Source: Marinobacterium iners (lineage in GTDB: Bacteria; Pseudomonadota; Gammaproteobacteria; Pseudomonadales; Balneatricaceae). From it: 64,000 nucleotides of DNA. Below the pieces are notes generated by a model. The model saw only the letters and a list, made by a program, of their open reading frames with translations, was not told the DNA's origin and did no database searches. Each line of letters begins with the position of its first letter. The first letter of the stretch is position 1. The position numbers and the translations under genes were made by a program. This document shows positions 1 to 17,014 of the stretch, piece after piece. The DNA is taken from assembly GCF_017310015.1 (NCBI RefSeq), contig NZ_CP022297.1, positions 248,001 through 312,000 on the forward strand. Direction: 5' to 3'.

Positions 1-1
1 T

Positions 2-3000
2 TACTCTGGCAACGCAGCCCTCGAGTACGCCGGTTACCGTCTGGGCGAACCCGTATTCGACGTGAAAGAGTGTCAGCAGCGTGGTATCACCTACGCAGCG
101 CCTCTGCGCGTCAAAGTGCGCCTGATCATCTATGATCGCGACTCTTCTACGAAGGCGGTCAAGGATATCAAGGAGCAGGAAGTTTACATGGGCGAAATGC
201 CCCTGATGACCGAGAACGGTACCTTTGTTGTTAATGGTACCGAGCGTGTTATCGTATCTCAGCTGCACCGCTCTCCGGGTGTATTCTTTGACCACGACAA
301 GGGCAAGACACACTCTTCAGGCAAGCTGCTCTATTCTGCCCGCATCATTCCTTACCGTGGCTCATGGCTCGACTTCGAGTTCGATCCGAAGGACAGTCTG
401 TTCGTGCGTATCGACCGTCGCCGCAAGTTGCCGGCGACCATTCTGCTGCGTGCGTTGGGCCTTGAAGCGGAAGAAATTCTCGAAACCTTCTTTGAAACCA
501 CCGGCTGGACCCTCGAGCAGGATGCCATCTGGATGGACCTGATCCCGGAGCGTCTGCGTGGCGAGACCATGTCGTTCGAGATCAAGGACCCTGAAGGCAG
601 CGTGATTGTTGAAGCGGGTCGCCGTATTACCCCGCGTCACATCCGCCAGATGGCCAAGGCAGGCATGCAGCAGCTGAACGTGCCGGCCGAATACCTGATC
701 GGCAAGGCATTGGCGCGCAACCTGGTCGATCCGAGTACCGGTGAACTGGTTGCCAACTGCAACGCCGAGATCACCGAAGAACTGATCGGTAAGATGCAGG
801 TGCTGGGTATTGATCGCATCGAGACACTGTACACCAACGACCTGGATTGCGGTCCGTTCGTGTCTGACACTCTGCGTATCGACCCGACCCGCAGTCAGCT
901 GGAAGCGCTGGTTGAAATCTATCGCATGATGCGTCCCGGCGAGCCGCCTACCAAGGAATCGGCTGAAGGTCTGTTCGAGAACCTGTTCTTCTCTGAAGAG
1001 CGCTATGACCTGTCCGGCGTTGGTCGCATGAAGTTCAACCGTCGACTGGGCCGTGAAGAAGTAACCGGTTCCGGTGTGCTCGACAAGAGCGACATTCTGG
1101 ATGTCATGAAGACCTTGATCGAAATTCGCAACGGTCGTGGCACCGTAGATGACATCGATCACCTGGGCAACCGTCGTATCCGTTCCGTCGGTGAAATGGC
1201 CGAGAACCAGTTCCGTGTCGGCTTGGTGCGTGTTGAGCGCGCCGTACGTGAGCGCCTCTCAATGGCCGAATCCGACAACCTGATGCCGCAGGATCTGATC
1301 AACGCCAAGCCAGTGGCCGCCGCGATCAAGGAATTCTTTGGCTCCAGCCAGTTGTCGCAGTTCATGGACCAGAACAACCCGCTGTCGGAAATCACCCACA
1401 AGCGTCGTGTTTCCGCACTGGGCCCGGGTGGTTTGACCCGCGAACGTGCCGGCTTCGAAGTCCGTGACGTGCATCCGACCCACTACGGTCGTGTCTGCCC
1501 GATCGAGACCCCCGAAGGTCCGAACATCGGTCTGATCAACTCGCTGGCCGTTTTTGCCCGCACCAACGACTACGGCTTCCTTGAAACGCCGTACCGTCGT
1601 GTGCTGGACGGTCAGGTAACCGACGAAATCGATTACCTGTCGGCGATTGAAGAAAACAAGTACGTTATCGCCCAGGCTTCAGCGGCCATGGATGATAACG
1701 GTCGTCTGACAGACGATCTGGTGGCAGTGCGTCACCTCAACGAATTTACCGTAATGCCGCCGGAACGTATCCAGTACATGGATGTGTCTCCGCGTCAGGT
1801 GGTATCCGTTGCAGCGGCACTGATTCCGTTCCTGGAACACGATGACGCCAACCGAGCGCTCATGGGCTCCAACATGCAGCGTCAGGCTGTGCCGACTCTC
1901 CGTGCCGAGAAGCCGCTGGTCGGTACCGGTATTGAGCGTAACGTGGCGCAGGACTCCGGTGTCTGCGTAGTGGCGCGTCGCGGTGGTGTGATCGAGTCGG
2001 TCGATGCTGCTCGCGTTGTGGTACGTGTTCATGACGATGAAGTTCAGGCGGGCGATGCCGGTGTGGATATCTACAACCTCACCAAGTATGTTCGTTCCAA
2101 CCAGAACACCTGCATCAACCAGCGCTCCATCGTCCGTCCGGGCGAAGTGGTACAGCGTGGCGATATCATGGCTGACGGCCCGTCCGTTGACCTGGGTGAG
2201 TTGGCGCTGGGCCAGAACATGCGCATCGCGTTCATGCCCTGGAATGGTTACAACTTCGAGGACTCCATTCTCATCTCCGAGCGTGTGGTGCAGGAAGATC
2301 GCTTTACCACCATCCACATTCAGGAACTGACCTGTGTGGCGCGTGATACCAAGCTGGGGCCGGAAGAGATTACCTCCGATATTCCCAACGTGGGCGAATC
2401 TGCACTCTCCAAACTGGATGAGGCCGGCATTGTTCACATCGGTGCTGAAGTGGGCCCGGGCGACATTCTGGTAGGCAAGGTAACGCCGAAAGGCGAAACC
2501 CAGTTGACGCCGGAAGAAAAACTGCTGCGTGCGATCTTCGGTGAAAAGGCGTCCGATGTTAAGGATACCTCCTTGCGCGTTAAGACCGGTACCATCGGCA
2601 AGGTTATCGATGTGCAGGTATTCACCCGTGACGGCGTGCAGAAGGATGAGCGTTCACTCTCGATCGAAAAATCAGAGCTGGATGGCATTCGCAAGGATTT
2701 GAACGAAGAGTTCCGTATCGTCGAGCAGGCAACCTTCGAACGTCTGCAGCGTAAGCTGGTCGGTCTGTCCGCTGAAGGCGGTGCAGGTCTGAAGAAAGGC
2801 GAAGAGATCAGCGAAGAGTTCCTGTCCGGACTGAAAAAGTCCGAATGGTTCAAGATTCGTGTGGCTGATGAGTCGGTAGCAGAAGAACTGGAGCTGGCAC
2901 GCAAGCACCTGGAAGAGCGTCGCGAGAACCTGGACAAGCGTTTTGAAGACAAGAAACGCAAACTGCAGACCGGCGATGATCTGGCTCCGGGCGTACTCAA

Positions 3001-3907
3001 GATCGTCAAGGTATACGTTGCTACCAAGCGCCGCGTACAGCCGGGTGACAAGATGGCGGGTCGTCACGGTAACAAGGGTGTTATCTCGGTTATCATGCCG
3101 GTTGAAGACATGCCGTACGATGCCAATGGTGAACCGGTCGATATCGTGCTCAACCCGCTGGGTGTACCGTCACGTATGAACGTGGGTCAGATTCTGGAAA
3201 CGCACTTCGGTGCTGCTGCCAAGGGTCTGGGTCGCAAGATCAACGGTATCCTGGAACAGGAGCAGGCCAAGGCCGAGAAGGTCAAGGCGCTGCGTACCTT
3301 CCTGGGACAGATCTACAATGATGATCACGGCGGTTTGACCGCGGGTCGTCAGGAAGAGCTGGACAGCTTCAGCGATGCTGAAATCCTGGAGCTGGCTGCT
3401 AACCTGAAAGGCGGTGTACCGCTGGCAACGCCGGTATTTGATGGCGCCAAGGAAAGCGAAATCAAGGCACTGCTGCGTCTGGCTGATATGGATGACAGCG
3501 GTCAGGTACGTCTGTATGACGGCCGCACCGGCGACCTGTTTGACCGTCCGGTAACCGTTGGCTACATGTACATGCTGAAGTTGAACCACTTGGTTGACGA
3601 TAAGATGCATGCCCGTTCCACCGGCTCCTACAGCCTCGTTACTCAGCAGCCGCTGGGTGGTAAGGCACAGTTCGGTGGTCAGCGCTTCGGTGAGATGGAG
3701 GTCTGGGCGCTGGAAGCCTATGGTGCCGCCTACACCCTGCAGGAGATGCTGACCGTGAAGTCGGACGATGTGAACGGTCGTACCAAGATGTACAAGAACA
3801 TCGTCGATGGCGATCACCGTATGGAACCGGGTATGCCCGAATCGTTCAACGTGTTGATCAAGGAAATCCGTTCTCTCGGCATCGATATCGAGCTTGAGAG
3901 CGAGTAA
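2..3907 (+). CDS. rpoB: RNA polymerase beta subunit RpoB (5' truncated by window)
   Basis: Beta subunit of the core RNA polymerase, forming half of the catalytic cleft. The reading frame is open from base 2 (YSGNAALEY...), so roughly the first 60 residues lie outside the window. The rifampicin-binding region around 1330-1440 reads [19 protein letters not shown] followed by [10 protein letters not shown], with the Asp, His and Ser positions associated with sensitivity unchanged. The C-terminal part has the conserved [19 protein letters not shown] segment (about 3680-3740). It is followed 69 nt later by rpoC, as in all relatives. Identity is certain; only the start is missing. Confidence 0.98.
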   Translation, partial: YSGNAALEYAGYRLGEPVFDVKECQQRGITYAAPLRVKVRLIIYDRDSSTKAVKDIKEQEVYMGEMPLMTENGTFVVNGTERVIVSQLHRSPGVFFDHDKGKTHSSGKLLYSARIIPYRGSWLDFEFDPKDSLFVRIDRRRKLPATILLRALGLEAEEILETFFETTGWTLEQDAIWMDLIPERLRGETMSFEIKDPEGSVIVEAGRRITPRHIRQMAKAGMQQLNVPAEYLIGKALARNLVDPSTGELVANCNAEITEELIGKMQVLGIDRIETLYTNDLDCGPFVSDTLRIDPTRSQLEALVEIYRMMRPGEPPTKESAEGLFENLFFSEERYDLSGVGRMKFNRRLGREEVTGSGVLDKSDILDVMKTLIEIRNGRGTVDDIDHLGNRRIRSVGEMAENQFRVGLVRVERAVRERLSMAESDNLMPQDLINAKPVAAAIKEFFGSSQLSQFMDQNNPLSEITHKRRVSALGPGGLTRERAGFEVRDVHPTHYGRVCPIETPEGPNIGLINSLAVFARTNDYGFLETPYRRVLDGQVTDEIDYLSAIEENKYVIAQASAAMDDNGRLTDDLVAVRHLNEFTVMPPERIQYMDVSPRQVVSVAAALIPFLEHDDANRALMGSNMQRQAVPTLRAEKPLVGTGIERNVAQDSGVCVVARRGGVIESVDAARVVVRVHDDEVQAGDAGVDIYNLTKYVRSNQNTCINQRSIVRPGEVVQRGDIMADGPSVDLGELALGQNMRIAFMPWNGYNFEDSILISERVVQEDRFTTIHIQELTCVARDTKLGPEEITSDIPNVGESALSKLDEAGIVHIGAEVGPGDILVGKVTPKGETQLTPEEKLLRAIFGEKASDVKDTSLRVKTGTIGKVIDVQVFTRDGVQKDERSLSIEKSELDGIRKDLNEEFRIVEQATFERLQRKLVGLSAEGGAGLKKGEEISEEFLSGLKKSEWFKIRVADESVAEELELARKHLEERRENLDKRFEDKKRKLQTGDDLAPGVLKIVKVYVATKRRVQPGDKMAGRHGNKGVISVIMPVEDMPYDANGEPVDIVLNPLGVPSRMNVGQILETHFGAAAKGLGRKINGILEQEQAKAEKVKALRTFLGQIYNDDHGGLTAGRQEELDSFSDAEILELAANLKGGVPLATPVFDGAKESEIKALLRLADMDDSGQVRLYDGRTGDLFDRPVTVGYMYMLKLNHLVDDKMHARSTGSYSLVTQQPLGGKAQFGGQRFGEMEVWALEAYGAAYTLQEMLTVKSDDVNGRTKMYKNIVDGDHRMEPGMPESFNVLIKEIRSLGIDIELESE

Positions 3908-3925
3908 GACCTGAATGATCACCAG

Positions 3926-3947
3926 GCCGGGATCCGCGGGTCCCGGC
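3926..3947 (+). promoter_or_regulatory. GC-rich hairpin between rpoB and rpoC
   Basis: GCCGGGA (3926-3932) and TCCCGGC (3941-3947) form a perfect 7-bp stem with an 8-nt loop in the 69-nt rpoB-rpoC spacer. No T-run follows, so it is not a terminator. It might be an RNA stability or processing element, which is inference only. Confidence 0.35.
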
Positions 3948-3976
3948 GCAGAGAACTCCGCGAGGAGCTATAGACA

Positions 3977-8206
<4,230 letters not shown>

Positions 8207-8230
8207 ATATTGCTCAATAATTGACGTCAG

Positions 8231-8262
8231 GGGCCGGAATTGATTAAAATTCCGGCCCTTTC
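8231..8262 (+). terminator. Rho-independent terminator of rpoBC
   Basis: GGGCCGGAATT, a short loop GATTAA, then AATTCCGGCCC followed by TTTC. The 11-bp perfect stem lies directly behind the rpoC stop codon and separates rpoBC from the str operon. Confidence 0.85.
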
Positions 8263-8322
8263 GTGCTGGACTCAAAGTTCAGCTCATAAAGATGGTAAAA
8301 AACCAAACGTGGAGTTTGCTTA

Positions 8323-8697
8323 ATGGCAACGATTAACCAGTTGGTACGCCAGCCACGTAAGCGCAAGGTGCAGCAGAGCGACGTTCGCGCGCTCGAAGCA
8401 TGTCCGCAGCGTCGTGGCGTGTGTACCCGTGTTTACACTACTACTCCGAAGAAGCCGAACTCGGCTCTGCGTAAAGTATGTCGTGTGCGTCTGACCAACG
8501 GCTTTGAAGTGTCTTCCTACATCGGTGGTGAAGGTCACAATCTGCAGGAACACTCAGTTGTTCTGATCCGTGGTGGTCGTGTAAAAGACCTCCCGGGTGT
8601 TCGTTACCACACTGTACGCGGTTCTCTGGACTGCTCCGGTGTTAACGATCGCAAACAGGGTCGTTCCAAGTACGGTACCAAGCGTCCCAAGTCCTGA
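8323..8697 (+). CDS. rpsL: 30S ribosomal protein S12
   Basis: Small-subunit protein at the decoding centre, first gene of the str operon. It is 124 residues, the standard length. The [14 protein letters not shown] segment has Lys43 and the GGRVKDLPG segment has Lys88, the positions whose replacement gives streptomycin resistance in other bacteria, so the allele appears wild type. The ATG start follows a GTGGAG ribosome binding site. rpsG follows after a 153-nt spacer, which is where S7 autoregulation acts in E. coli. Confidence 0.97.
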   Translation: MATINQLVRQPRKRKVQQSDVRALEACPQRRGVCTRVYTTTPKKPNSALRKVCRVRLTNGFEVSSYIGGEGHNLQEHSVVLIRGGRVKDLPGVRYHTVRGSLDCSGVNDRKQGRSKYGTKRPKS

Positions 8698-9321
<624 letters not shown>

Positions 9322-9340
9322 ACATCAGAGGAATTGAGTC

Positions 9341-11434
9341 GTGGCTCGAACTACCCCACTTGCACGATATCGTAACATCGGTATCTGTGCGCACGTTGAT
9401 GCCGGCAAGACTACCACCACTGAGCGTGTTCTGTTTTACACAGGCCGTAGCCACAAGATGGGTGAAACCCATGACGGTGCATCCACTACCGACTGGATGG
9501 AGCAGGAGCAGGAGCGTGGTATTACCATCACCTCCGCAGCTGTCACTTGTTTCTGGAGCGGTATGCAGAAGCAGTTCGATGAGCACCGCGTCAACATCAT
9601 CGATACTCCGGGGCACGTTGACTTCACTATCGAAGTAGAACGTTCCTTGCGTGTACTGGACGGTGCCGTCGTGGTTCTGTGTGCTTCTTCAGGCGTGCAG
9701 CCGCAGACCGAGACTGTATGGCGCCAGGCCAACAAGTATGAAGTTCCCCGCATGGTGTTCGTCAACAAAATGGACCGCGCCGGTGCCAACTTCTACATGG
9801 TTGAAGAGCAGCTGAAGAAGCGTCTCGGTGCCGTCCCTGTTCCCATCAATCTGCCGATTGGTGCAGAAGATGAGTTCAAGGGTGTTGTAGACCTGCTGCG
9901 CGGCAAGGCGATCCTGTGGAACGAAGATGACATGGGTATGACCTTTGAAGAAGGTGATATCCCGGCTGACATGCAGGACACCGTTGATCAGTACTACGAG
10001 CAGATGGTTGAAGCCGCTGCCGAAGGTTCTGAAGAGTTGATGGAAAAGTACCTTGAAGAAGGTGAGCTGACCGTTGATGAAATCAAGGAAGGCCTGCGTG
10101 CACGCACTTTGAACAATGAGATCATCCTGATGCAGGCTGGCTCGGCGTTCAAAAACAAGGGTGTACAGGCTGTACTGGATGCCGTCATTGAATACCTGCC
10201 GTCACCTACAGAAGTTAAGGCGATCGAAGGTACTCTCGACGACAAGGCTGAGACCGTTGAAACACGTGAAGCGGATGACGATGCCCCGTTTGCGGCGTTG
10301 GCATTCAAGATCGCAACTGACCCGTTTGTTGGTACCCTGACGTTCGTACGTGTTTACTCCGGCGTGCTGAATTCTGGTGACAGTGTGTATAACTCTGTCA
10401 AACAGAAGAAAGAACGTATCGGTCGTATGGTGCAGATGCATGCCAACAGCCGTGAAGAGATCAAGGAAGTACGCGCTGGTGACATCGCGGCGATGATCGG
10501 TCTGAAGGATGTAACCACAGGTGACACTCTGTGCGACCTGGACAAGAAAATTGTTCTGGAACGCATGGAATTCCCTGAGCCGGTTATCTCCGTTGCAGTA
10601 GAACCGAAGTCGAAGGCTGACCAGGAGAAAATGGGCATTGCACTGAGCAAGTTGGCTCAGGAAGACCCATCTTTCCGTGTTGAAACTGATGAAGAAACCG
10701 GTCAGACCATTATCTCCGGTATGGGTGAGCTTCACCTTGATATCATCGTTGACCGCATGCGTCGCGAATTCAAGGTTGAGGCCAATATCGGTAAGCCGCA
10801 GGTTGCCTACCGCGAAAAAATCCGTAAGCCTGTTGTGGCAAACCACAAGTTTGCTCGCCAGTCTGGTGGTCGCGGTCAGTACGGTCACGTTGTTGTAGAG
10901 TTCAGCCCGAGTGATGAAGAAGGACTGGAGTTCTTGAACGAGATCGTGGGTGGTGCGATTCCGAAGGAATACATCCCGGCGGTACAGAAAGGTATCGAAG
11001 AGCAGATGAAGAACGGTGTTATCGCCGGTTATCCGCTCATCGGTTTGAAGGCACGTCTGTACGACGGTTCCTTCCACGAAGTTGACTCCAACGAAATGGC
11101 GTTTAAAATCGCCGCATCACAGGCACTTAAGAAGTATGCACAGGAAGCCAGTCCGTGTCTGCTCGAGCCGATGATGAAAGTTGAAGTCGTAACCCCTGAA
11201 GAGTACATGGGCGATGTGATGGGTGACCTGAACCGTCGTCGTGGTCTGGTGCAGGGTATGGAAGACAGCACATCCGGCAAGGTGATCAACGCTGAAGTAC
11301 CGCTGGGTGAAATGTTCGGTTACGCTACTGACCTGCGCTCTGCGTCTCAGGGTCGTGCGACCTATTCTATGGAGTTCAAGGGTTATTCCGAAGCTCCGCA
11401 GAATATTGCCGAAGCCGTTATTAAGCAGAACTGA
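9341..11434 (+). CDS. fusA: Elongation factor G
   Basis: Translocation GTPase of 697 residues. The N-terminal G domain has [12 protein letters not shown] (G1), DTPGHVDF (G3) and NKMDRAG (G4). The later domains follow the usual order, with [12 protein letters not shown] in domain IV and the conserved [10 protein letters not shown] segment near the C terminus. It starts with GTG at 9341 behind GAGGAATTGAGTC. It lies between rpsG and tuf in the standard str operon order and ends with tandem stops TGA TAA. Confidence 0.98.
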   Translation: MARTTPLARYRNIGICAHVDAGKTTTTERVLFYTGRSHKMGETHDGASTTDWMEQEQERGITITSAAVTCFWSGMQKQFDEHRVNIIDTPGHVDFTIEVERSLRVLDGAVVVLCASSGVQPQTETVWRQANKYEVPRMVFVNKMDRAGANFYMVEEQLKKRLGAVPVPINLPIGAEDEFKGVVDLLRGKAILWNEDDMGMTFEEGDIPADMQDTVDQYYEQMVEAAAEGSEELMEKYLEEGELTVDEIKEGLRARTLNNEIILMQAGSAFKNKGVQAVLDAVIEYLPSPTEVKAIEGTLDDKAETVETREADDDAPFAALAFKIATDPFVGTLTFVRVYSGVLNSGDSVYNSVKQKKERIGRMVQMHANSREEIKEVRAGDIAAMIGLKDVTTGDTLCDLDKKIVLERMEFPEPVISVAVEPKSKADQEKMGIALSKLAQEDPSFRVETDEETGQTIISGMGELHLDIIVDRMRREFKVEANIGKPQVAYREKIRKPVVANHKFARQSGGRGQYGHVVVEFSPSDEEGLEFLNEIVGGAIPKEYIPAVQKGIEEQMKNGVIAGYPLIGLKARLYDGSFHEVDSNEMAFKIAASQALKKYAQEASPCLLEPMMKVEVVTPEEYMGDVMGDLNRRRGLVQGMEDSTSGKVINAEVPLGEMFGYATDLRSASQGRATYSMEFKGYSEAPQNIAEAVIKQN

Positions 11435-11466
11435 TAAGCCAATTGCTGAATTAAGAGGATATAACC

Positions 11467-12660
11467 GTGGCTAAGCAATCATTTGAACGTAACAAGCCGC
11501 ACGTTAACGTAGGTACTATCGGCCACGTTGACCACGGCAAAACGACACTGACCGCTGCACTGACTCGCGTCTGTGCAGAAGTATGGGGCGGCGCAGCCGT
11601 TGCCTTCGACGGTATCGACAACGCACCGGAAGAGCGTGAGCGTGGTATCACCATCTCTACTTCACACGTAGAGTACGAATCACCGACTCGCCACTACGCG
11701 CACGTAGACTGCCCGGGACACGCTGACTACGTTAAGAACATGATCACCGGTGCTGCCCAGATGGACGGCGCGATCCTGGTATGTTCTGCTGCTGACGGCC
11801 CCATGCCGCAGACCCGTGAGCACATCCTGCTGTCACGTCAGGTAGGCGTACCTTACATCGTTGTGTTCCTGAACAAAGCGGACATGGTAGACGATGAAGA
11901 GCTGCTGGAACTGGTAGAGATGGAAGTTCGCGAACTTCTGGATCAGTACGACTTCCCGGGCGACGACACTCCGATCGTTGTAGGTTCTGCGCTGATGGCG
12001 CTGAACGGTGAAGACGACAACGGCTTCGGCACCTCTGCCGTTAAGAAGCTGGTTGAGACTCTGGATGAGTACATTCCTGAGCCTGAGCGTGCAATTGACC
12101 TGCCGTTCCTGATGCCGATCGAGGACGTATTCTCCATCTCCGGTCGTGGTACCGTAGTAACCGGTCGTATCGAACGTGGCATCCTGAACGTGGGTGACGA
12201 AGTGGAAATCGTGGGTATCCGCGACACCACCAAGACCACCTGTACTGGCGTTGAGATGTTCCGCAAGCTGCTGGACCAGGGTCGTGCCGGTGAGAACGTT
12301 GGTGCGCTGCTGCGTGGTACCAAGCGTGACGACGTTGAACGTGGTCAGGTACTGTGCAAGCCGGGCTCAATCAAGCCGCATACTCAGTTCGAAGGCGAAG
12401 TGTACGTACTGAGCAAAGAAGAAGGCGGTCGTCATACTCCGTTCTTCAAGGGCTACCGTCCGCAGTTCTACTTCCGTACTACTGACATCACTGGCGCGTG
12501 TGAACTGCCGGAAGGTGTTGAAATGGTAATGCCGGGTGACAACGTTCAGATGTCCGTTACCCTGATCAACCCGATCGCGATGGAAGAAGGCCTGCGCTTC
12601 GCTATCCGTGAAGGTGGTCGTACCGTTGGTGCGGGTGTTGTTGCCAAAATCATTGCGTAA
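11467..12660 (+). CDS. tuf: Elongation factor Tu
   Basis: GTPase that delivers aminoacyl-tRNA to the ribosome, 397 residues. GHVDHGKT (residues 19-26), DCPGHADY and NKADM mark the nucleotide-binding motifs. The GTG start at 11467 follows AAGAGGATATAACC. It is the last gene of the str operon and is closed by a strong terminator. A second tuf copy, common in gammaproteobacteria, is not in this window. Confidence 0.98.
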   Translation: MAKQSFERNKPHVNVGTIGHVDHGKTTLTAALTRVCAEVWGGAAVAFDGIDNAPEERERGITISTSHVEYESPTRHYAHVDCPGHADYVKNMITGAAQMDGAILVCSAADGPMPQTREHILLSRQVGVPYIVVFLNKADMVDDEELLELVEMEVRELLDQYDFPGDDTPIVVGSALMALNGEDDNGFGTSAVKKLVETLDEYIPEPERAIDLPFLMPIEDVFSISGRGTVVTGRIERGILNVGDEVEIVGIRDTTKTTCTGVEMFRKLLDQGRAGENVGALLRGTKRDDVERGQVLCKPGSIKPHTQFEGEVYVLSKEEGGRHTPFFKGYRPQFYFRTTDITGACELPEGVEMVMPGDNVQMSVTLINPIAMEEGLRFAIREGGRTVGAGVVAKIIA

Positions 12661-12684
12661 TCCTTGTTGATTACAGCATGAGTC

Positions 12685-12711
12685 AAAAAGCCCTCCTCGG
12701 AGGGCTTTTTT
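12685..12711 (+). terminator. Rho-independent terminator after tuf
   Basis: AAAAAGCCCTC, CTCG loop, GAGGGCTTTTTT: an 11-bp stem with a long T-run 24 nt behind the tuf stop codon. It insulates the str operon from the S10 promoter that follows. Confidence 0.9.
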
Positions 12712-12750
12712 GTAGCTGTTGCCATGGTTGGTCAAAAAGTAAACTTTCGG

Positions 12751-12779
12751 TTGACGATGGTGGCTCCACTGGGTAAAAT
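12751..12779 (+). promoter_or_regulatory. Sigma70-type promoter of the S10 operon
   Basis: TTGACG (12751-12756), 17-bp spacer, TAAAAT (12774-12779), followed by the GC-rich discriminator TTGCGTCC. It sits between the tuf terminator and rpsJ. The GC-rich discriminator is typical of stringently controlled ribosomal promoters. Confidence 0.8.
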
Positions 12780-12785
12780 TTGCGT

Positions 12786-12818
12786 CCCCTTTATCCGAGG
12801 GGAGGTCGGCTATTGCCG
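12786..12818 (+). promoter_or_regulatory. Short S10 leader with two small hairpins
   Basis: From the predicted transcription start to rpsJ the leader is only about 65 nt. It can form CCCCT/AGGGG (12786-12802) and CGGC-TATT-GCCG (12807-12818). This is much shorter than the roughly 170-nt E. coli leader through which L4 acts. No T-run follows, so neither hairpin looks like an attenuator. Confidence 0.35.
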
Positions 12819-12822
12819 TTAA

Positions 12823-13161
<339 letters not shown>

Positions 13162-13271
13162 TAAGCACTGCGCTAATTATTCAATTAATGAAGCGCTATT
13201 TGTGGAATGCGCCTGAAAAGGGCAGCCATAGCGGGTGACAGCCCCGTACACAACTGGCAAGAGGTATAAAC

Positions 13272-13910
13272 ATGTCTGTAGGACTTATCGGACGTAAAGC
13301 GGGTATGACCCGTATCTTCACAGAAGATGGCGTGTCCGTGCCAGTCACCGTCATCGAAATGGAACCGAACCGTGTTACCAGCATCAAGACCGTCGAAACT
13401 GACGGTTATGCAGCGGTACAGGTGACCACCGGAAGCAAGAAGGCCAATCGCCTGAGCAAGCCGGAAGCGGGTCACTTTGCCAAGGCAGGTGTCGAAGCCG
13501 GCCGCGGTTTGTGGGAGTTCCGTCTGAATGGTGACGAGGAAATCAACGTTGGCGATTCGCTGACGGTTGAGCGCTTCGAAGCAGGTCAGAAGATCGATGT
13601 TACCGGTCAATCCAAGGGTAAAGGTTTCCAGGGCGGTGTTAAGCGCTGGAATTTCCGCACTCAGGATATGACTCACGGTAACTCCGTTTCTCACCGTGCT
13701 CCGGGTTCCATTGGTCAGTGCCAGACCCCGGGTCGTGTCTTCAAGGGTAAAAAGATGGCCGGTCACATGGGTGACGAGCGTTGCACCGTACAGACTCTTG
13801 AAGTCGTACGTGTTGACGCAGAGCGCAACCTGCTGATCGTCAAGGGAGCAATCCCGGGCGCCACTGGTGGCGATGTCATCGTTAAACCTGCTGTTAAAGC
13901 ACGCGCCTGA
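13272..13910 (+). CDS. rplC: 50S ribosomal protein L3
   Basis: Early-assembling 23S rRNA-binding protein that reaches towards the peptidyl-transferase centre, 212 residues. It starts [16 protein letters not shown] and carries the conserved [24 protein letters not shown] loop and KKMAGHMG. The ATG start follows AAGAGGTATAAAC. It lies second in the S10 operon after a 110-nt spacer and is followed 11 nt later by rplD. Confidence 0.97.
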   Translation: MSVGLIGRKAGMTRIFTEDGVSVPVTVIEMEPNRVTSIKTVETDGYAAVQVTTGSKKANRLSKPEAGHFAKAGVEAGRGLWEFRLNGDEEINVGDSLTVERFEAGQKIDVTGQSKGKGFQGGVKRWNFRTQDMTHGNSVSHRAPGSIGQCQTPGRVFKGKKMAGHMGDERCTVQTLEVVRVDAERNLLIVKGAIPGATGGDVIVKPAVKARA

Positions 13911-13921
13911 GGAGGATTGTT

Positions 13922-14527
13922 ATGAATCTGAATCTGACTGGAGCCAACGGATCGGTTGAAGTTTCCGATCTGGCTTTTGGTAAAGAGTTCAATGAGGCGC
14001 TGGTTCACCAGGTTGTCACTGCCTATATGGCAGCTGGCCGTCAGGGTACCAAAGCGCAGAAAAATCGTTCAGCTGTATCCGGCGGTGGTGCCAAGCCCTT
14101 CCGTCAGAAGGGAACTGGCCGTGCCCGTGCCGGTACCAGTCGCTCGCCGCTGTGGCGCTCGGGTGGTGTTACCTTCGCTGCGCAGCCGCGTAGCTTTGCT
14201 CAGAAAGTAAACAAGAAGATGTATCGTGCTGCAATGCGTTGCATCCTGTCTGAGCTGGTGCGTCAGGAACGTCTGGTTGTTGTTGAAGACTTCCAGCTTG
14301 AAGCACCCAAAACCAAGCAGTTCATTGCCAAGCTCGGTGAGCTGAAGCTGGACAATGCCCTGCTGATTACCGAAAACGTCGAGCAGAATCTGTATCTGGC
14401 TGCGCGCAACGTTCCGCACGTTGATGTACGCGACGCTGCAGGTATCGACCCGGTTAGCCTGGTTGGTTTCGAGAAGGTCCTGGTAACAGTCCCTGCTCTG
14501 AAGAAAATTGAGGAGGTGCTGGCATGA
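13922..14527 (+). CDS. rplD: 50S ribosomal protein L4
   Basis: Large-subunit protein lining the exit tunnel, and translational/transcriptional repressor of the S10 operon in enterobacteria. It is 201 residues, with the tunnel loop segment [22 protein letters not shown]. The ATG at 13922 follows GAGGAGGATTGTT, a strong ribosome binding site. Its stop codon overlaps the rplW start (ATGA). Whether it represses this operon is doubtful given the short rpsJ leader. Confidence 0.97.
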   Translation: MNLNLTGANGSVEVSDLAFGKEFNEALVHQVVTAYMAAGRQGTKAQKNRSAVSGGGAKPFRQKGTGRARAGTSRSPLWRSGGVTFAAQPRSFAQKVNKKMYRAAMRCILSELVRQERLVVVEDFQLEAPKTKQFIAKLGELKLDNALLITENVEQNLYLAARNVPHVDVRDAAGIDPVSLVGFEKVLVTVPALKKIEEVLA

Positions 14528-14820
14528 ACCCGGAACGCATTTATAAAGTGCTGCTCGGACCGCACATCTCTGAAAAAGCCACAATCGTAGCAGAAGGCAG
14601 CGAACAGGTTGTCTTCCGTGTGGCCAAAGATGCAACCAAGCCGGAAATCAAGCGAGCCGTTGAAGAACTCTTCAATGTTAAGGTCGCAGGCGTCAGCGTT
14701 CTGAACATCAAAGGCAAAACCAAGCGCACTCAGCGTGGTCTTGGTAAGCGTAACGATGTTCGTAAAGCGTATGTCCGTATGGCCGAAGGCTCCGAAATCG
14801 ATTTCCTGGCAGGCGAATAA
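14524..14820 (+). CDS. rplW: 50S ribosomal protein L23
   Basis: Protein at the peptide exit site that serves as docking point for trigger factor and signal recognition particle. It is 98 residues and begins [20 protein letters not shown]. It overlaps rplD by 4 nt (ATGA), with GAGGAGGTGCTGGC before the start, so translation is probably coupled. rplB follows 14 nt later. Confidence 0.97.
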   Translation: MNPERIYKVLLGPHISEKATIVAEGSEQVVFRVAKDATKPEIKRAVEELFNVKVAGVSVLNIKGKTKRTQRGLGKRNDVRKAYVRMAEGSEIDFLAGE

Positions 14821-14834
14821 CGAGGGGTTGAACA

Positions 14835-15662
14835 ATGGCAGTTATTAAAGCAAAGCCGACCTCTGCTGGACGTCGTCATCTCGTAAAGGTGGTCAGCGCT
14901 GATCTGCATAAGGGTAAGCCTTTTTCCGCACTGGTCGAGAAGAAGAGCAAGTCCGGTGGTCGTAACAACAACGGCCGTATCACCACCCGTCATATCGGTG
15001 GTGGTCACAAGCAGCATTACCGTATCGTCGATTTTCGTCGCAACAAGGATGGTATCCCCGCTGTAATTGAGCGTGTGGAATACGATCCGAACCGTTCTGC
15101 GCACATCGCTCTGGTGAAGTACGCCGATGGTGAGCGTCGTTATATTATTGCGGCTAAAGGTTTGACTGCGGGTTCCAAAATCCAGTCTGGTGATGATGCC
15201 GATATCAAAATCGGTAACACTCTGCCGCTGCGTAACATTCCGCTGGGTAGTACTGTTCACTGTGTCGAACTGAAGCCGGGTAAGGGCGCTCAGATCGCAC
15301 GTTCAGCAGGAACTTCAGCACAGCTGGTAGCCCGTGAGGGAACCTACGCGACACTGCGTCTGCGTTCAGGTGAAACTCGCAAGGTGCTGTCCGAATGCCG
15401 CGCGACCCTGGGTGAAGTGAGCAACTCTGAGCACAGCCTGCGTCAGCTGGGTAAAGCTGGTGCCAAGCGCTGGCGTGGTGTTCGTCCGACCGTTCGCGGT
15501 GTGGCGATGAACCCGGTTGATCACCCGCACGGTGGTGGTGAGGGTCGTACCTCTGGTGGTCGTCACCCGGTTACTCCGTGGGGCGTGCCGACCAAGGGTC
15601 ACAAAACCCGTTCGAACAAGCGTACTGATAAACTGATCGTACGCCGTCGTCAGGCTAAATAA
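14835..15662 (+). CDS. rplB: 50S ribosomal protein L2
   Basis: One of the most conserved large-subunit proteins, required for subunit joining and peptidyl transfer. It is 275 residues. The C-terminal [20 protein letters not shown] segment (about 15510-15570), containing the essential histidine, is intact. The ATG start follows CGAGGGGTTGAACA. Position between rplW and rpsS is the standard S10 operon order. Confidence 0.98.
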   Translation: MAVIKAKPTSAGRRHLVKVVSADLHKGKPFSALVEKKSKSGGRNNNGRITTRHIGGGHKQHYRIVDFRRNKDGIPAVIERVEYDPNRSAHIALVKYADGERRYIIAAKGLTAGSKIQSGDDADIKIGNTLPLRNIPLGSTVHCVELKPGKGAQIARSAGTSAQLVAREGTYATLRLRSGETRKVLSECRATLGEVSNSEHSLRQLGKAGAKRWRGVRPTVRGVAMNPVDHPHGGGEGRTSGGRHPVTPWGVPTKGHKTRSNKRTDKLIVRRRQAK

Positions 15663-15674
15663 GAGGATACAGCT

Positions 15675-15953
15675 GTGCCACGTTCACTGAAGAAAGGTCC
15701 GTTCATTGACCTTCACCTGTTGAAGAAGGTAGAGGCTGCAATCGAGGCTAACGAGCGTCGTCCGATCAAGACCTGGTCACGTCGTTCAACTGTGTTCCCA
15801 CAGTTTGTAGGTCTCACTATTGCAGTACATAACGGTCGTCAGCATGTTCCGGTTTTTATTACCGAGGACATGGTAGGCCATAAACTGGGCGAGTTCGCTG
15901 CGACACGTACATACCGCGGTCATGCAGCCGACAAGAAGGCCAAGAAGAAGTAA
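15675..15953 (+). CDS. rpsS: 30S ribosomal protein S19
   Basis: Protein of the 30S head that contacts S13 and helps bind 16S rRNA. It is 92 residues, reading [20 protein letters not shown] at the N terminus. It starts with GTG at 15675 behind AAGAGGATACAGCT; the GTG reading matches the conserved start exactly. It lies 12 nt after rplB and 11 nt before rplV. Confidence 0.97.
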   Translation: MPRSLKKGPFIDLHLLKKVEAAIEANERRPIKTWSRRSTVFPQFVGLTIAVHNGRQHVPVFITEDMVGHKLGEFAATRTYRGHAADKKAKKK

Positions 15954-15964
15954 GGGGGTTGATG

Positions 15965-16294
15965 ATGGAAGTTATCGCCAAGCATGTAGGCGCCAACATC
16001 TCCGCCCAGAAGGCCCGACTGGTCGCTGATCAGATCCGTGGTAAGTCTGTGGGCGAAGCTCTGAATATCCTGGCGTTCAGCACGAAGAAAGGTGCACACC
16101 TGGTCAAGAAAGTACTCGAGTCTGCTATTGCGAATGCGGAGCATAACGAAGGTGCTGATGTTGACGAGCTGCGTGTATCAACGATCTTCGTTGATGAAGG
16201 GATGACCATGAAGCGTATCCGGCCACGTGCCAAGGGTCGCGCTGATCGCATCCTGAAGCGTACGTCACATATCACCGTCAAGGTGGCCGACTAA
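15965..16294 (+). CDS. rplV: 50S ribosomal protein L22
   Basis: Exit-tunnel protein contacting all 23S rRNA domains. From the ATG at 15965 it has 109 residues, starting [22 protein letters not shown], which is the family start. ATG at 15962 and TTG at 15959 are also in frame, but the GGGGG of the ribosome binding site is best spaced for 15965. The conserved [20 protein letters not shown] segment is near the C terminus. Confidence 0.96.
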   Translation: MEVIAKHVGANISAQKARLVADQIRGKSVGEALNILAFSTKKGAHLVKKVLESAIANAEHNEGADVDELRVSTIFVDEGMTMKRIRPRAKGRADRILKRTSHITVKVAD

Positions 16295-16319
16295 GAGCTG
16301 ACTGCTAGGAGAGTTCAAT

Positions 16320-17003
16320 ATGGGTCAGAAAGTAAATCCGACCGGTATTCGGCTTGGTATCGTTAAAGACCACACCTCTGTGTGGTACGCGGACAAGTCT
16401 GAATACTCTGCACGGCTGCTGAACGATCTCCAGGTTCGCAAGTACCTGGATCAGCAGCTGAAAAATGCATCTGTGAGCCGCATCGAAATCGAGCGTCCGG
16501 CACAGAATGCCAAGATCACCATCTACACGGCTCGTCCGGGTATTGTGATCGGCAAGAAGGGCGAAGATGTCGAGAAGCTGCGTAACGCTGTTTCCCAGAT
16601 GATGGGTGTGCCCGTTCACATCAACATCGAAGAAGTACGCAAGCCGGATCTGGATGCAAAACTGGTTGCACAGAGCGTTGCCAGTCAGCTGGAACGTCGC
16701 GTAATGTTCCGTCGCGCTATGAAGCGTGCGGTTCAGAACGCCATGCGTCAGGGCGCCAAAGGCATCAAAATTCAGGTTGGCGGACGTCTCGGCGGTGCCG
16801 AGATTGCACGTACTGAATGGTATCGCGAAGGTCGTGTTCCTCTGCACACTCTGCGTGCAGACATCGATTACGCTACCTACGAAGCCCACACTACATATGG
16901 TGTGATTGGCGTTAAAGTCTGGATCTTCAAGGGTGAGATCCTCGGCGGTATCGAACAGGTACGTGCCGAGAAGAACGCGCCCAAGAAGAAAGGTTCTAAG
17001 TGA
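16320..17003 (+). CDS. rpsC: 30S ribosomal protein S3
   Basis: Protein of the mRNA entry channel with helicase role, 227 residues. It begins [18 protein letters not shown]. The KH domain has the GXXG loop in [13 protein letters not shown] (about 16545-16575). A lysine-rich tail ends the protein. The ATG at 16320 follows TAGGAGAGTTCAAT. rplP starts 11 nt after its stop. Confidence 0.97.
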   Translation: MGQKVNPTGIRLGIVKDHTSVWYADKSEYSARLLNDLQVRKYLDQQLKNASVSRIEIERPAQNAKITIYTARPGIVIGKKGEDVEKLRNAVSQMMGVPVHINIEEVRKPDLDAKLVAQSVASQLERRVMFRRAMKRAVQNAMRQGAKGIKIQVGGRLGGAEIARTEWYREGRVPLHTLRADIDYATYEAHTTYGVIGVKVWIFKGEILGGIEQVRAEKNAPKKKGSK

Positions 17004-17014
17004 GGTAGACGTCA